A DNA stretch of 8,214 nucleotides from an uncultured Verrucomicrobiota bacterium (GTDB taxonomy: Bacteria > Verrucomicrobiota > Verrucomicrobiae > Opitutales > Opitutaceae). The stretch's first letter is position 1; each line of letters begins with the position of its first letter. This document shows, in pieces, positions 1 through 6,322 of this stretch. The position numbers and the translations under genes are program-made. Under the pieces are notes generated by a model. It was not told the DNA's origin, made no database searches, and saw only the letters and a program-made list of their open reading frames with translations. The stretch covers positions 1 to 8,214 of the forward strand of contig CAMLQS010000228.1 in NCBI GenBank assembly GCA_946482165.1. Reading direction: 5' to 3'.

Positions 1-1710
1 GAACGAATCGTTCTGGCCGCCCTCGTCGCCGAAGGAGACGTAGAGGTAGCCGTCGGGGCCGAAGGCGAGGCCGCCGCCGTTGTGGTTGTCGGCCTCGTCG
101 AGCTGCTCGATGAGGATGAGCTCGGAGTTGATGTCGGCGGCGGAGGGGTTGCCCGACTGGGCGAGGAAGCGGGAGACACGCTCGTAGACGGCGCCGGATT
201 TGTTGACGGAGTAGAAAACGTAGAACTGGCGGTTGGTCGCGTAGGCGGGGTGGAAGGCGAGGCCGAGGAGGCCCTGCTCGCTGGAGGTCGATAGCGACTC
301 GCCGCGCGGGGAGAGGACGGAGGAGAGCGTGAGAAAGGCGGACTGGGTCGGCGAGGCGGCGGCGGTGTCGGGGACGAGTTTGATCACGCCGGTCTTCTCG
401 ACGACGAAGAGGCGTTGCGTTTCGCCGGGCGGACTGACGAGGGCGAGCGGTTGGGAGAAGGTCAGGCCGGGAAGGGCGTTGACGAGCTGAAGGGCGGAGG
501 CGGGCGGTGCGGCGGGGATGTTGAGTGACGGGGCGGGAATGCGAAGCTCGGACGAGGGCGTGATGGTGACGGTCGCGGGCGCGGAAACGCCGCCGGGGCC
601 GGTGACGGTGTAGGTGAAGGTGACGGGGGCGAGGCCGGCGGAGGAGGGATGGGCGTAGAGAACGCGGCCCTGCGTATCGACGGTGGCATTACCGACGGCG
701 GGAGCCTGGGCGATGGCGACGGAGGCGGGGTTGAGCGGGCCGGTGTCGTTGGCGAGGACGGGCAGCAGGACTTTCTGGCCCGGGTGGATGGTGGCCTGGT
801 CGGGCTGGGCGGCGGGCGCGGGGAAGCTCACGTCGGGGCCGGCGGCGCGGCTGGAGGCTATCTCGGAGGCGGTGAGGGCGTGATCGTAGACGCGGACCTC
901 GTCGAAGGACGCGTGGGCCATGCGGTCGGGGCTCCAGAGGGAGCGGCCGAGCCAGTTGTTGACGTCCTCGAGCTGGCGGAGTCGGAAGCCGACGTCGGCG
1001 GTGGCGGCGAGGGTGCCGTCGCGATACCAGGAGACGCGGCCGCCGGCGGAGCCGAATGCGCCGACGCCGTCCTGGAAGGTGAGGACGTAGTGGTAGCGCG
1101 TGCCGGCGGTGGTGGCGAGGTTGGTGTCGACCTGGCGGAAGAGGCCGGCGGGGTCGGCGGTGTTGCCTGTGCCGTCGAGTTTCGCCTCGAAACGCTGCTG
1201 GGAAATGTTGCCGGTGGCGCCGCGGCAGAGGGAGAGCGTGAGGGCGTCGCTCGCCTGGGTGGAGCCGGGCGCGGCGGTGCCGAGGCCGGTGATTTCGCCC
1301 GGAGCGCCGAGGCCGTCGCCGGCGACGTTGACGCGGCCGAAGTCGAAGAGGCGCTGGAATGCCTGGTAGCTGAGCGGCGTGGCCCAGATCTCGAGGGAAA
1401 AATTGGTTTTCGAGGAGACGAGGCCGTTGGGCAGGTCGATGAAGGCGGAGATCGCGGCGGGGGTTTGGTTGCCCGTGGTGGTGCCGGGAAGCGTGAGCGC
1501 GGCGCCGTTGGCGGTGGCGCCCTGGCCGCGAAGCACGGCGGGAAGGCCGGCGACGGAGTCGGGGTAGCTGGTGCCGGACGCGACGGCGCCGGAGGCGGTG
1601 TTGAAGGACCAGCGGTGGACGAGGGCGGCGGCGACGGGGGAGGCGGACGCGAGGCCGAGGAGCAGGCCAAGCGCCGCCACCACCGGCGAACGGGGAGCGG
1701 GCGAATGCAT
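1..1710 (-). CDS. Secreted LamG / Ig-like / PQQ-sugar-dehydrogenase-type protein (N-terminal part)
   Basis: An open frame of 570 codons runs from an ATG at 1710 to the left edge without a stop, so the C-terminus is missing. Residues 1-29 look like a signal peptide (hydrophobic VVAALGLLLGLASA, then SPVAAA), so the product is probably exported. Residues 30-285 resemble a concanavalin-like LamG_3 domain: LVHRWSF at 30-36, FSLEIWATP, a YHYVLTF strand, WYRDG, and a FDEVRVYDHALTASEI ending. About 295-390 is a Pro/Thr-rich Ig- or cadherin-like segment (LPVLANDTG, FTYTVTGPGG). From about 410 a glucose/sorbosone dehydrogenase-type propeller begins: LFVVEKTGVIKLV, GLLGLAFHPAY, FYVFYS, then DNHNGGGLAFGPDGYLYVSFGD at the edge. 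His543 in DNHNGG matches the catalytic His of soluble quinoprotein glucose dehydrogenases, though the usual Arg of HxGGR is Gly. Substrate and PQQ dependence are inferred from the family. No Shine-Dalgarno motif precedes the ATG, only a pyrimidine run. The gap to the upstream gntR-type gene is 76 bp on the same strand. Confidence 0.85.
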   Translation of the reverse strand, partial: MHSPAPRSPVVAALGLLLGLASASPVAAALVHRWSFNTASGAVASGTSYPDSVAGLPAVLRGQGATANGAALTLPGTTTGNQTPAAISAFIDLPNGLVSSKTNFSLEIWATPLSYQAFQRLFDFGRVNVAGDGLGAPGEITGLGTAAPGSTQASDALTLSLCRGATGNISQQRFEAKLDGTGNTADPAGLFRQVDTNLATTAGTRYHYVLTFQDGVGAFGSAGGRVSWYRDGTLAATADVGFRLRQLEDVNNWLGRSLWSPDRMAHASFDEVRVYDHALTASEIASSRAAGPDVSFPAPAAQPDQATIHPGQKVLLPVLANDTGPLNPASVAIAQAPAVGNATVDTQGRVLYAHPSSAGLAPVTFTYTVTGPGGVSAPATVTITPSSELRIPAPSLNIPAAPPASALQLVNALPGLTFSQPLALVSPPGETQRLFVVEKTGVIKLVPDTAAASPTQSAFLTLSSVLSPRGESLSTSSEQGLLGLAFHPAYATNRQFYVFYSVNKSGAVYERVSRFLAQSGNPSAADINSELILIEQLDEADNHNGGGLAFGPDGYLYVSFGDEGGQNDSF

Positions 1711-1786
1711 AGGGGGAGGGGAAAGGGAGACGCGCGGCGGCAGGGCGGCCGCGGACCGGGGATGTAGCCGACGGGCGGCGGCGGAA

Positions 1787-2554
1787 TCAGCCGGCGGAGC
1801 GACGGGAGCGCCAGGCGGCGGCTTCGGGCTCGGGCGAGTCATCGAGTTTGGCCAGCACCTCCGCCATGCCGAAGCGGATGTGGTGGCGCATGGCGGCGTC
1901 GGCCTGCTCGGGCGTGCCGGTGGCGAGAGCGGAGGTGAGGCGCTGGTGGTGGTCGGAGGCGAGGGTGCGGCGCTCGACGGCGGTGTCGTGAAGCCAGTTG
2001 AAGACGAGCACCTGCTGCTTCTCGATCGCATCACGGAGCGCGGGGCAGCGGGCGCACTCGGCGATGCGGAGATGCAGGCCCAGGTGGTAGGTGTTGACCG
2101 AGAAGAGAAAATCGCGGTCGACGGCCTCGCTTTCGCAGCAGGCGTAGAGCTTGTCCATGTGCAGGCCCATGCGGCGAAGATCGGCTTTTTCGGCGGCGGT
2201 GGCGCGTTCGGCGAAGAGTCGCGCGGACTGGCTCTCCAGCGCCTCGCGCACGATGGAGCGGTCCTCGACGTCCCGGCGCGTGAGGCGGCGGACGCGGGTG
2301 CCGGCGCGCGGTCGGCTTTCGAGCAGGCCCTCGGCCTCGAGGCGCTGCAGGGCCTCGGTGACGGGCGGCACGCTGATGTTCAGCTCGGCGGCGAGCTGGC
2401 GGCGCGACACGACGGCTCCGATCACGAGGTCGCCGCGGAGGATGCGGTTGCGTATCTGCTCGTAGGCGCGCGCCGCCAGCGGGCCGTGGATAGCGGAAGG
2501 CATGGCGGTCGCGAGCGAGGGAGGGATGGGGAGCGCGGGGGCGACCTGGGGCAT
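1787..2554 (-). CDS. GntR-family transcriptional regulator, FadR/FCD subfamily
   Basis: A 255-aa DNA-binding regulator. Residues 27-90 form the winged helix-turn-helix (AYEQIRNRILRGDL, then LAAELNIS, PPVTEALQRLEAEGLL and the wing RPRAGTRVRRL). Residues 95-235 form the all-helical FCD effector domain. FCD proteins usually bind a metal through Asp, His, His and His and sense small organic or sugar acids. Here the candidate ligands are His157, His161, His203 and His225, so the usual first Asp appears to be His. In the recognition helix the common PVREAL is PVTEAL, suggesting a non-standard operator. The ATG at 2554 gives a 17-residue leader (MPQVAPALPIPPSLATA) before a second ATG at 2503, which would give a more typical N-terminus; neither has a Shine-Dalgarno motif. 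It is divergent from the dehydrogenase/GH39 operon across a 100-bp region with inverted repeats, so autoregulation plus control of that operon is the simplest reading. The effector is unknown. Confidence 0.9.
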   Translation of the reverse strand: MPQVAPALPIPPSLATAMPSAIHGPLAARAYEQIRNRILRGDLVIGAVVSRRQLAAELNISVPPVTEALQRLEAEGLLESRPRAGTRVRRLTRRDVEDRSIVREALESQSARLFAERATAAEKADLRRMGLHMDKLYACCESEAVDRDFLFSVNTYHLGLHLRIAECARCPALRDAIEKQQVLVFNWLHDTAVERRTLASDHHQRLTSALATGTPEQADAAMRHHIRFGMAEVLAKLDDSPEPEAAAWRSRRSAG

Positions 2555-2598
2555 TGCGGAGGCCTTTGAAAGAACGGGAGGAGCAAAAGCGTCAAATT

Positions 2599-2620
2599 GA
2601 AATATCAGTATTGATCTTTC
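2599..2620. promoter_or_regulatory. 22-bp inverted repeat, candidate operator of the GntR regulator
   Basis: The left arm GAAATATCAGT (2599-2609) and right arm ATTGATCTTTC (2610-2620) are inverted repeats matching at 9 of 11 positions, with no spacer. The core is ATCA-GTAT-TGAT. It lies in an AT-rich pocket between divergent genes, 45 bp from the regulator start and 35 bp from the dehydrogenase start. GntR-family proteins bind such dyads as dimers. Binding by this protein is inferred. I could not assign convincing -35/-10 hexamers in either direction. Confidence 0.6.
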
Positions 2621-2635
2621 GGTTTACGCTAACGA

Positions 2636-2649
2636 GAGCATCTATGCTC
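2636..2649. promoter_or_regulatory. 14-bp dyad just upstream of the dehydrogenase start
   Basis: GAGCAT (2636-2641) and ATGCTC (2644-2649) are perfect 6-bp arms around CT. The two-base spacer is too tight for a stable RNA hairpin, so a protein-binding DNA site is more likely than an RNA structure. Its centre is 33 bp from the centre of the 22-bp inverted repeat, about three helical turns. It ends 5 bp before the ATG at 2655, where a Shine-Dalgarno motif would normally sit. It could be an unrelated chance dyad. Confidence 0.3.
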
Positions 2650-2654
2650 CGTCG

Positions 2655-3665
2655 ATGAGACCTTGGCGGGAGTTATTGAAATACCAGAAACCACCCGATC
2701 CCGTTTCCCTGATGTCGCCTGATGCCAACGCCATTGCTTCGAGCTCGCGCCCGCTTCCGCGCGTCGCGTTTCTTGGGCTGGGGCTGATGGGCGCGGGCAT
2801 GGCCGGGCGGTTGGCTGGGGCGGGCTTTTCGCTGGCGGTCTACAATCGAGATGCAGCGAAGGCGCGTTCGCTGGCGGCGCTTGGGGCGCGGGTGGCGGCG
2901 ACGCCCGCGGAGGCGGCGGCCGGCGCGGAGTTGATTTTCAGCATGGTGGCCGACGACGCGGCGGCGCGGGCGGTGTGGCTGGGCGACGCGGGCGCGCTCG
3001 CGGCCGCGTCGCGCGGAGCGGTGCTGGTGGAGTGCTCGACCGTAAGCGTGGGCTGGATACGCGAGCTCGACGCGGCGGCGCAGGCTCGCGGCGCGGGGCT
3101 GGCGGTGCTGGATGCGCCGGTGACGGGCAGCAGGCCGCATGCGGCGGCGGGGGAGCTTGCCTTCCTCGTCGGCGGGCCGGCGGAGGCCTTGGCCAAGGCG
3201 CGACCGGCCTTGGCGGCGCTGGGGCGCGCGGTGCTGCCGACGGGGCCCGCGGGCAGCGGCGCGCGGCTGAAGTTGATCAATAATTTCCTTTGCGGCGTGC
3301 AGGTGGCGGCTTTCGCGGAGGCGCTGGTGATGATCGAGCGCGGCGGGCTGGATCGCGCGGCGGCGCTTGGCGTGCTGACCGGCGGCGCGCCGGGGAGTCC
3401 GCTGGTGCGGGCGATGGCGGAACGGATGGGCGCGGCGTCGCCGGTCGAGCCGCAGTTTCACCTCGCCCTGATGGCCAAGGATCTCGCCTACGCGCGCGAC
3501 GAGGCGGCGGCGTCGGGCCTGGAGCTGCGGACCGCGGGCGCTGCGCTGGAGCGCTTCGCGACCGCGGTCGGCGCCGGTCTGGGCTCGCATGATCTCTCCG
3601 CCGTCGTCGAGTCTCTGCGCGGCGAATCTTTTCCTCCGGCCGGAGCACCCGATTTCACCCCATGA
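2655..3665 (+). CDS. NAD(P)-dependent beta-hydroxyacid dehydrogenase (HIBADH / tartronate semialdehyde reductase family)
   Basis: A 336-aa cytoplasmic oxidoreductase of the 6-phosphogluconate dehydrogenase-like superfamily, which interconverts beta-hydroxyacids and semialdehydes or aldehydes. A Rossmann fold begins at residue 36 with the dinucleotide motif GLGLMG (41-46). The second strand ends in YNRDAAKA; the Arg after Asn suggests NADP(H) preference. The substrate-loop motif is DAPVTGS (153-159) followed by RPHAAAGELAFLVGG, with Ser where many members have Gly. The catalytic Lys and its partner Asn appear as KLINN (Lys206, Asn210). The all-helical C-terminal domain has the family's HLALMAKDLAYA segment. 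Members usually start 3-5 residues before the Rossmann strand, so the 35-residue leader from the ATG at 2655 is long; the in-frame ATG at 2712 (residue 20) is a good alternative. Neither has a Shine-Dalgarno motif. Its stop overlaps the GH39 start as ATGA, indicating one operon with coupled translation. The exact substrate cannot be told; glyoxylate, succinic semialdehyde and tartronate semialdehyde are all possible for the family. Confidence 0.88.
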   Translation: MRPWRELLKYQKPPDPVSLMSPDANAIASSSRPLPRVAFLGLGLMGAGMAGRLAGAGFSLAVYNRDAAKARSLAALGARVAATPAEAAAGAELIFSMVADDAAARAVWLGDAGALAAASRGAVLVECSTVSVGWIRELDAAAQARGAGLAVLDAPVTGSRPHAAAGELAFLVGGPAEALAKARPALAALGRAVLPTGPAGSGARLKLINNFLCGVQVAAFAEALVMIERGGLDRAAALGVLTGGAPGSPLVRAMAERMGAASPVEPQFHLALMAKDLAYARDEAAASGLELRTAGAALERFATAVGAGLGSHDLSAVVESLRGESFPPAGAPDFTP

Positions 3666-5362
3666 AACGTTCCCTACTGCCAATGTTGATAGCCTCGTCC
3701 GCGTTGTTTGCGAACACGCCCGATTCGCCCGCCGCCGGGTCCGCCGCTCCCGCCGCCTTTCCGGTGGCCATCGAGGTGGACGCCTCCCGCTCGCACGGAG
3801 CGCTGAAGCCGATCTGGCGCTTCTTCGGCGCGGACGAGCCCAACTACGCCACGATGCCCGACGGAAAAAAGCTCGTCGGCGAACTCGGCGAACTGCGCCC
3901 GAAGCAGGTCTATTTCCGCGCGCACAACCTCCTTTGCACCGGCGACGGCACGGCGGCCCTGAAGTGGGGCAGCACCAACATCTACACCGAGGACGCGCAG
4001 GGTAACCCGATCTACGACTGGAAGATCGTCGACGAGATCTTCGACACCTACCTCGCGCGCGGCGTCCGGCCGCTCGTGCAGCTCGGCTTCATGCCCAAGG
4101 CGTTGTCGACCAACCCGGAGCCCTACCAGCACGAGTGGCACCCGGGCCTTAAATACGAGAAGATCATGACCGGCTGGGCGTATCCGCCCAAGGATTACAA
4201 CAAATGGCGCGAGCTCTGCTATCAGTGGACGAGGCACTGCGTCGAGCGCTACGGGAAAGAGGAGGTGGAGCAGTGGTATTGGGAGGTGTGGAACGAGCCC
4301 AACGGGCACTACTGGAAGGCGCCGAAGGAGGAGTTTCGGAAGCTGCACGACTACGCGATCGACGGCGTGCGCCGGGCCTTGCCGACCGCGCGGGTCGGCG
4401 GCCCGCACACGGCGGGCGCGGGCGGGCAGTTCCAGCGCGACTTTTTGGAGCACTGCATCCGCGGCGTGAACCACGCGAACGGCGAGAAGGGCACGCCGCT
4501 GGATTTCGTGGCCTTCCACGCGAAGGGTTCGCCCAAGTTTGTGGACGGACGCGTGCTCATGGGCATCTCGAACCAGCTTCGTGAGATCGACAAAGGCTTT
4601 TCGATCGTCGCCTCGTATCCGGAGACCAAGCACAAGCCGATCATCATCGGCGAGTCCGATCCTGAGGGCTGCGCGGCCTGCCAGGGGCCGGAGCTGAGCT
4701 ATCGCAACGGCACCGTCTATTCGAGCTACACGGCGGCGAGTTTTTACCGGAAGCATCTGCTCGCGGAGAAGCACGGCGTGAACCTCGAGGGCGCGCTGAC
4801 CTGGGCCTTCGAATTCGAAGACCAGCCCTGGTTCGCGGGTTTCCGCGCGCTGGCGACGAACGGCGTGGATCTGCCGGTGATCAACGTGTTTCGCATGTTC
4901 TCGCGCATGGACGGCGAGCGGCTGGCGGTCACGAGCAGCGCCGAGGTGCCGCTCGACGCGATCATGAAGGGCGGCGTGCGCGGCGCGCCCGACGTGGCGG
5001 CCCTGGCGGCCTTGGACAAGTCGGCGAAGAAGCTGACGGTGATCGTCTGGCACTATCACGACGACGACATCGCGGGGCCCGACGCGGCGGTGTCGGTCGA
5101 GCTGGCGGGCTTGCCGAAGGAGGCGAAGCGTCCCCACGTTACGCGCCACCTGATCGACCGCACGCACAGCAACGCCTACACCGCGTGGAAGGAGATGGGA
5201 TCGCCGGCCGAGCCGACGCCGAAGCAATACAAGAAGCTCGAGAAGGCGGGTCGTCTGGCCGAGGCGAAGGCGCCGAAGTTGGAGCGCGGCGCGGATGGAA
5301 AGGCGTCGGTGAACTTCGCGCTGCCCCGGCAGGCGGTGACGCTGCTGACGGTGACGTGGTGA
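3662..5362 (+). CDS. Glycoside hydrolase family 39, probable xylan 1,4-beta-xylosidase
   Basis: A 566-aa retaining glycosidase that would release xylose (or a related sugar) from the non-reducing ends of xylo-oligosaccharides. Residues 1-17 look like a signal peptide (MKRSLLPMLIASSALFA) before a Pro/Ala-rich stretch, so it is likely periplasmic or outer-membrane associated. The TIM barrel starts near residue 45, with YFRAHNLL typical of GH39. The acid/base motif WEVWNEPN places Glu212, and IIIGESDPEG places the candidate nucleophile Glu331. The 119-residue separation agrees with characterised GH39 xylosidases (160 and 277 in the Thermoanaerobacterium enzyme, from memory). Other family-like blocks are FVAFHAKG, YSSYTAASF, GALTWAFEFEDQPWF and, in the C-terminal beta-sandwich, VIVWHYHDDD and SNAYTAWKEMGSP. 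Length is normal. The ATG overlaps the upstream TGA; the nearest GGAG is 16 bp away, too far for a usual ribosome site, so coupling is likely. GH39 also holds other activities (alpha-iduronidase, beta-glucosidase, arabinopyranosidase), so substrate is the uncertain part. Confidence 0.88.
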   Translation: MKRSLLPMLIASSALFANTPDSPAAGSAAPAAFPVAIEVDASRSHGALKPIWRFFGADEPNYATMPDGKKLVGELGELRPKQVYFRAHNLLCTGDGTAALKWGSTNIYTEDAQGNPIYDWKIVDEIFDTYLARGVRPLVQLGFMPKALSTNPEPYQHEWHPGLKYEKIMTGWAYPPKDYNKWRELCYQWTRHCVERYGKEEVEQWYWEVWNEPNGHYWKAPKEEFRKLHDYAIDGVRRALPTARVGGPHTAGAGGQFQRDFLEHCIRGVNHANGEKGTPLDFVAFHAKGSPKFVDGRVLMGISNQLREIDKGFSIVASYPETKHKPIIIGESDPEGCAACQGPELSYRNGTVYSSYTAASFYRKHLLAEKHGVNLEGALTWAFEFEDQPWFAGFRALATNGVDLPVINVFRMFSRMDGERLAVTSSAEVPLDAIMKGGVRGAPDVAALAALDKSAKKLTVIVWHYHDDDIAGPDAAVSVELAGLPKEAKRPHVTRHLIDRTHSNAYTAWKEMGSPAEPTPKQYKKLEKAGRLAEAKAPKLERGADGKASVNFALPRQAVTLLTVTW

Positions 5363-5418
5363 GGCGCTGGCGAGCCAAGACGCCCAATCGGCGGAATGGC
5401 CACAGAGTCGAAGAAGTC

Positions 5419-5459
5419 AAAAAAAGGGGCCGCGGGCGGAATCGCCTGCGGCCTTTTTT
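5419..5459. terminator. Bidirectional rho-independent terminator
   Basis: An 11-bp stem, GGCCGCGGGCG (5428-5438) with CGCCTGCGGCC (5443-5453), has one G-U pair and a GAAT loop. It is preceded by seven A (5419-5425) and followed by six T (5454-5459). It can therefore act on both strands. It lies 56 bp after the GH39 stop and closes the dehydrogenase/GH39 operon. Confidence 0.92.
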
Positions 5460-5498
5460 CTTATTCCGGTCATTCCGAGCCGCTAGCCAGAATAGGAC

Positions 5499-5780
5499 AT
5501 GAGCGGTTCCAACACATCGGAGCGGAAAGGCGGGCGTGTCGTGATCCCCGTCCTCCTCGCTGCCTATACGTTTAGTCCGCTCATCGCCGGACCGTTTCTC
5601 CGGGAGTCGGCATATTCCATACGCCTCATCTATTTTTGTTCGTTTCTCGTTCCGGCCGTCTACTTCCTCGCCAGCACCGCCGTTTGCGTCTTCCGAAGCG
5701 CGTGGCTCGACGCCGTCGGGTCCGCCTTCTTCGCTTGTTGGTCGGTTATCATCCTGTCGATCGTGCGAAAAGCCTTATAG
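5499..5780 (+). CDS. Small three-helix membrane protein, function unknown
   Basis: A 93-aa protein of no family I recognise. A polar N-terminus (1-13, MSGSNTSERKGGR) is followed by three hydrophobic stretches: 14-34 (VVIPVLLAAYTFSPLIAGPFL), about 43-65 and about 70-89. It ends in RKAL. Basic residues before the first helix and after the third suggest an in-out-in-out or partly re-entrant topology; I cannot decide which. AGGA lies only 2 bases before the ATG, too close for a normal ribosome site. Its GC content is clearly lower than that of the flanking operon (30 of 60 bases in 5581-5640), and codon use is less GC3-biased. It lies 39 bp past the terminator and has no visible promoter. The coherent hydrophobic pattern favours a real gene over a chance frame, but it may also be a remnant. 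Confidence 0.55.
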   Translation: MSGSNTSERKGGRVVIPVLLAAYTFSPLIAGPFLRESAYSIRLIYFCSFLVPAVYFLASTAVCVFRSAWLDAVGSAFFACWSVIILSIVRKAL

Positions 5781-5895
5781 TCATAGGGGAGCCTGACGAT
5801 GCTATGCCGCGAAGCCGGATACGTGTCACGGACCGTGCCGGCGCACCCTCGGCGCCAAGCATCCATCTCGCTTACCTTGGACGTTGATTTAGCCA
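5781..5895. other. Spacer between the two small genes
   Basis: A 115-bp gap with no convincing promoter hexamers, terminator or repeat. The short frames crossing it do not look like proteins. Confidence 0.5.
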
Positions 5896-6294
5896 ATGGA
5901 GATGAGCTTCGAGATTTCCGGTATCAAATATTGCTGTGCGTTGTATGGCAGCGGCGGCATGGACGAACTGAAAGGGAGGCTGCTATCGCTTCGGCTTCCG
6001 GATTGGATTCGTGAATCCGGCGAATTTCGCGTCGAAGACGGCCGATGGAACTTGGCTGTCGGAATTGCGACCGAAGACGAAGAATGGCGGCAGGATGATG
6101 ATGTTGGTGATTTCGCCGCCCAAGTATTCCCTTTCCTCCACAAGCTAAGCCTCAGCGACGGAGCGGAAATGTCCTTGCACCTGATCTATCGCCGTAGCGA
6201 TTGCACCGCGGAACTACCGGCGGAAACGCTGGCGATTTTGGCGGCCTTGCGAGTTCGGCTTTATGTGGAATTCAGAAGCGGGAATGAATCCTAA
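5896..6294 (+). CDS. 132-aa hypothetical protein, weakly DUF4279-like
   Basis: A soluble acidic 132-aa protein without signal peptide or membrane segment. I do not recognise it firmly. Its layout (short N-terminal strand MSFEISGIKY, a DWIRESGEF / GRWNLAV middle, helix FAAQVFPFLHKL, strand EMSLHLIY and C-terminal LPAETLAILAALRVRLYVEF) resembles DUF4279 proteins, which also end in a helix plus a short strand. Small orphan proteins like this are often immunity or housekeeping accessory proteins, but nothing here shows a toxin partner. Two in-frame ATGs (5896, 5902) are possible starts; neither has a Shine-Dalgarno motif. The beginning is AT-rich (26 G/C of 60 in 5881-5940), unlike the surrounding genes. 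It is convergent with the kinase gene, stop codons 46 bp apart. Confidence 0.6.
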   Translation: MEMSFEISGIKYCCALYGSGGMDELKGRLLSLRLPDWIRESGEFRVEDGRWNLAVGIATEDEEWRQDDDVGDFAAQVFPFLHKLSLSDGAEMSLHLIYRRSDCTAELPAETLAILAALRVRLYVEFRSGNES

Positions 6295-6322
6295 AACAAT
6301 GGAATGCGAAACGGCCTGAATC

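Noticed and set aside
649..1767. Long plus-strand frame (372 codons) and a minus-strand 270-codon frame opposite or inside the LamG protein gene
   Set aside because: Both are low-complexity Gly/Ala/Glu or Pro/Ser/Ala sequences produced by GC-rich codons of the real minus-strand gene, which carries a signal peptide and recognisable domains.
1711..1786. Possible terminator between the regulator and the LamG gene
   Set aside because: Only scattered GGCGG/CCGCC matches; no stable stem followed by a T tract on the minus strand.
1571..2569. Plus-strand frame of 332 codons across the regulator gene
   Set aside because: Gly/Ala/Val-rich composition with no domain; it is the antisense shadow of the GntR/FCD gene.
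2590..2635. Sigma-70 promoter hexamers in the divergent region (TTGAAA at 2597, TTGATC at 2611, TACGCT at 2625)
   Set aside because: No pair has acceptable spacing together with good matches, so I did not assign a promoter.
2673..3683. Minus-strand frame of 336 codons opposite the dehydrogenase
   Set aside because: Arg-rich low-complexity sequence; stop codons are simply rare in GC-rich antisense DNA.
3674..5227. Minus-strand frame of 517 codons opposite GH39
   Set aside because: Arg/Val/Leu-rich sequence without family features, while the plus strand encodes a complete GH39 enzyme with both catalytic Glu residues.
5799..6014. Small plus-strand frame (71 codons) overlapping the start of the 132-aa gene
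   Set aside because: No hydrophobic or domain pattern, and it overlaps a better-supported frame.
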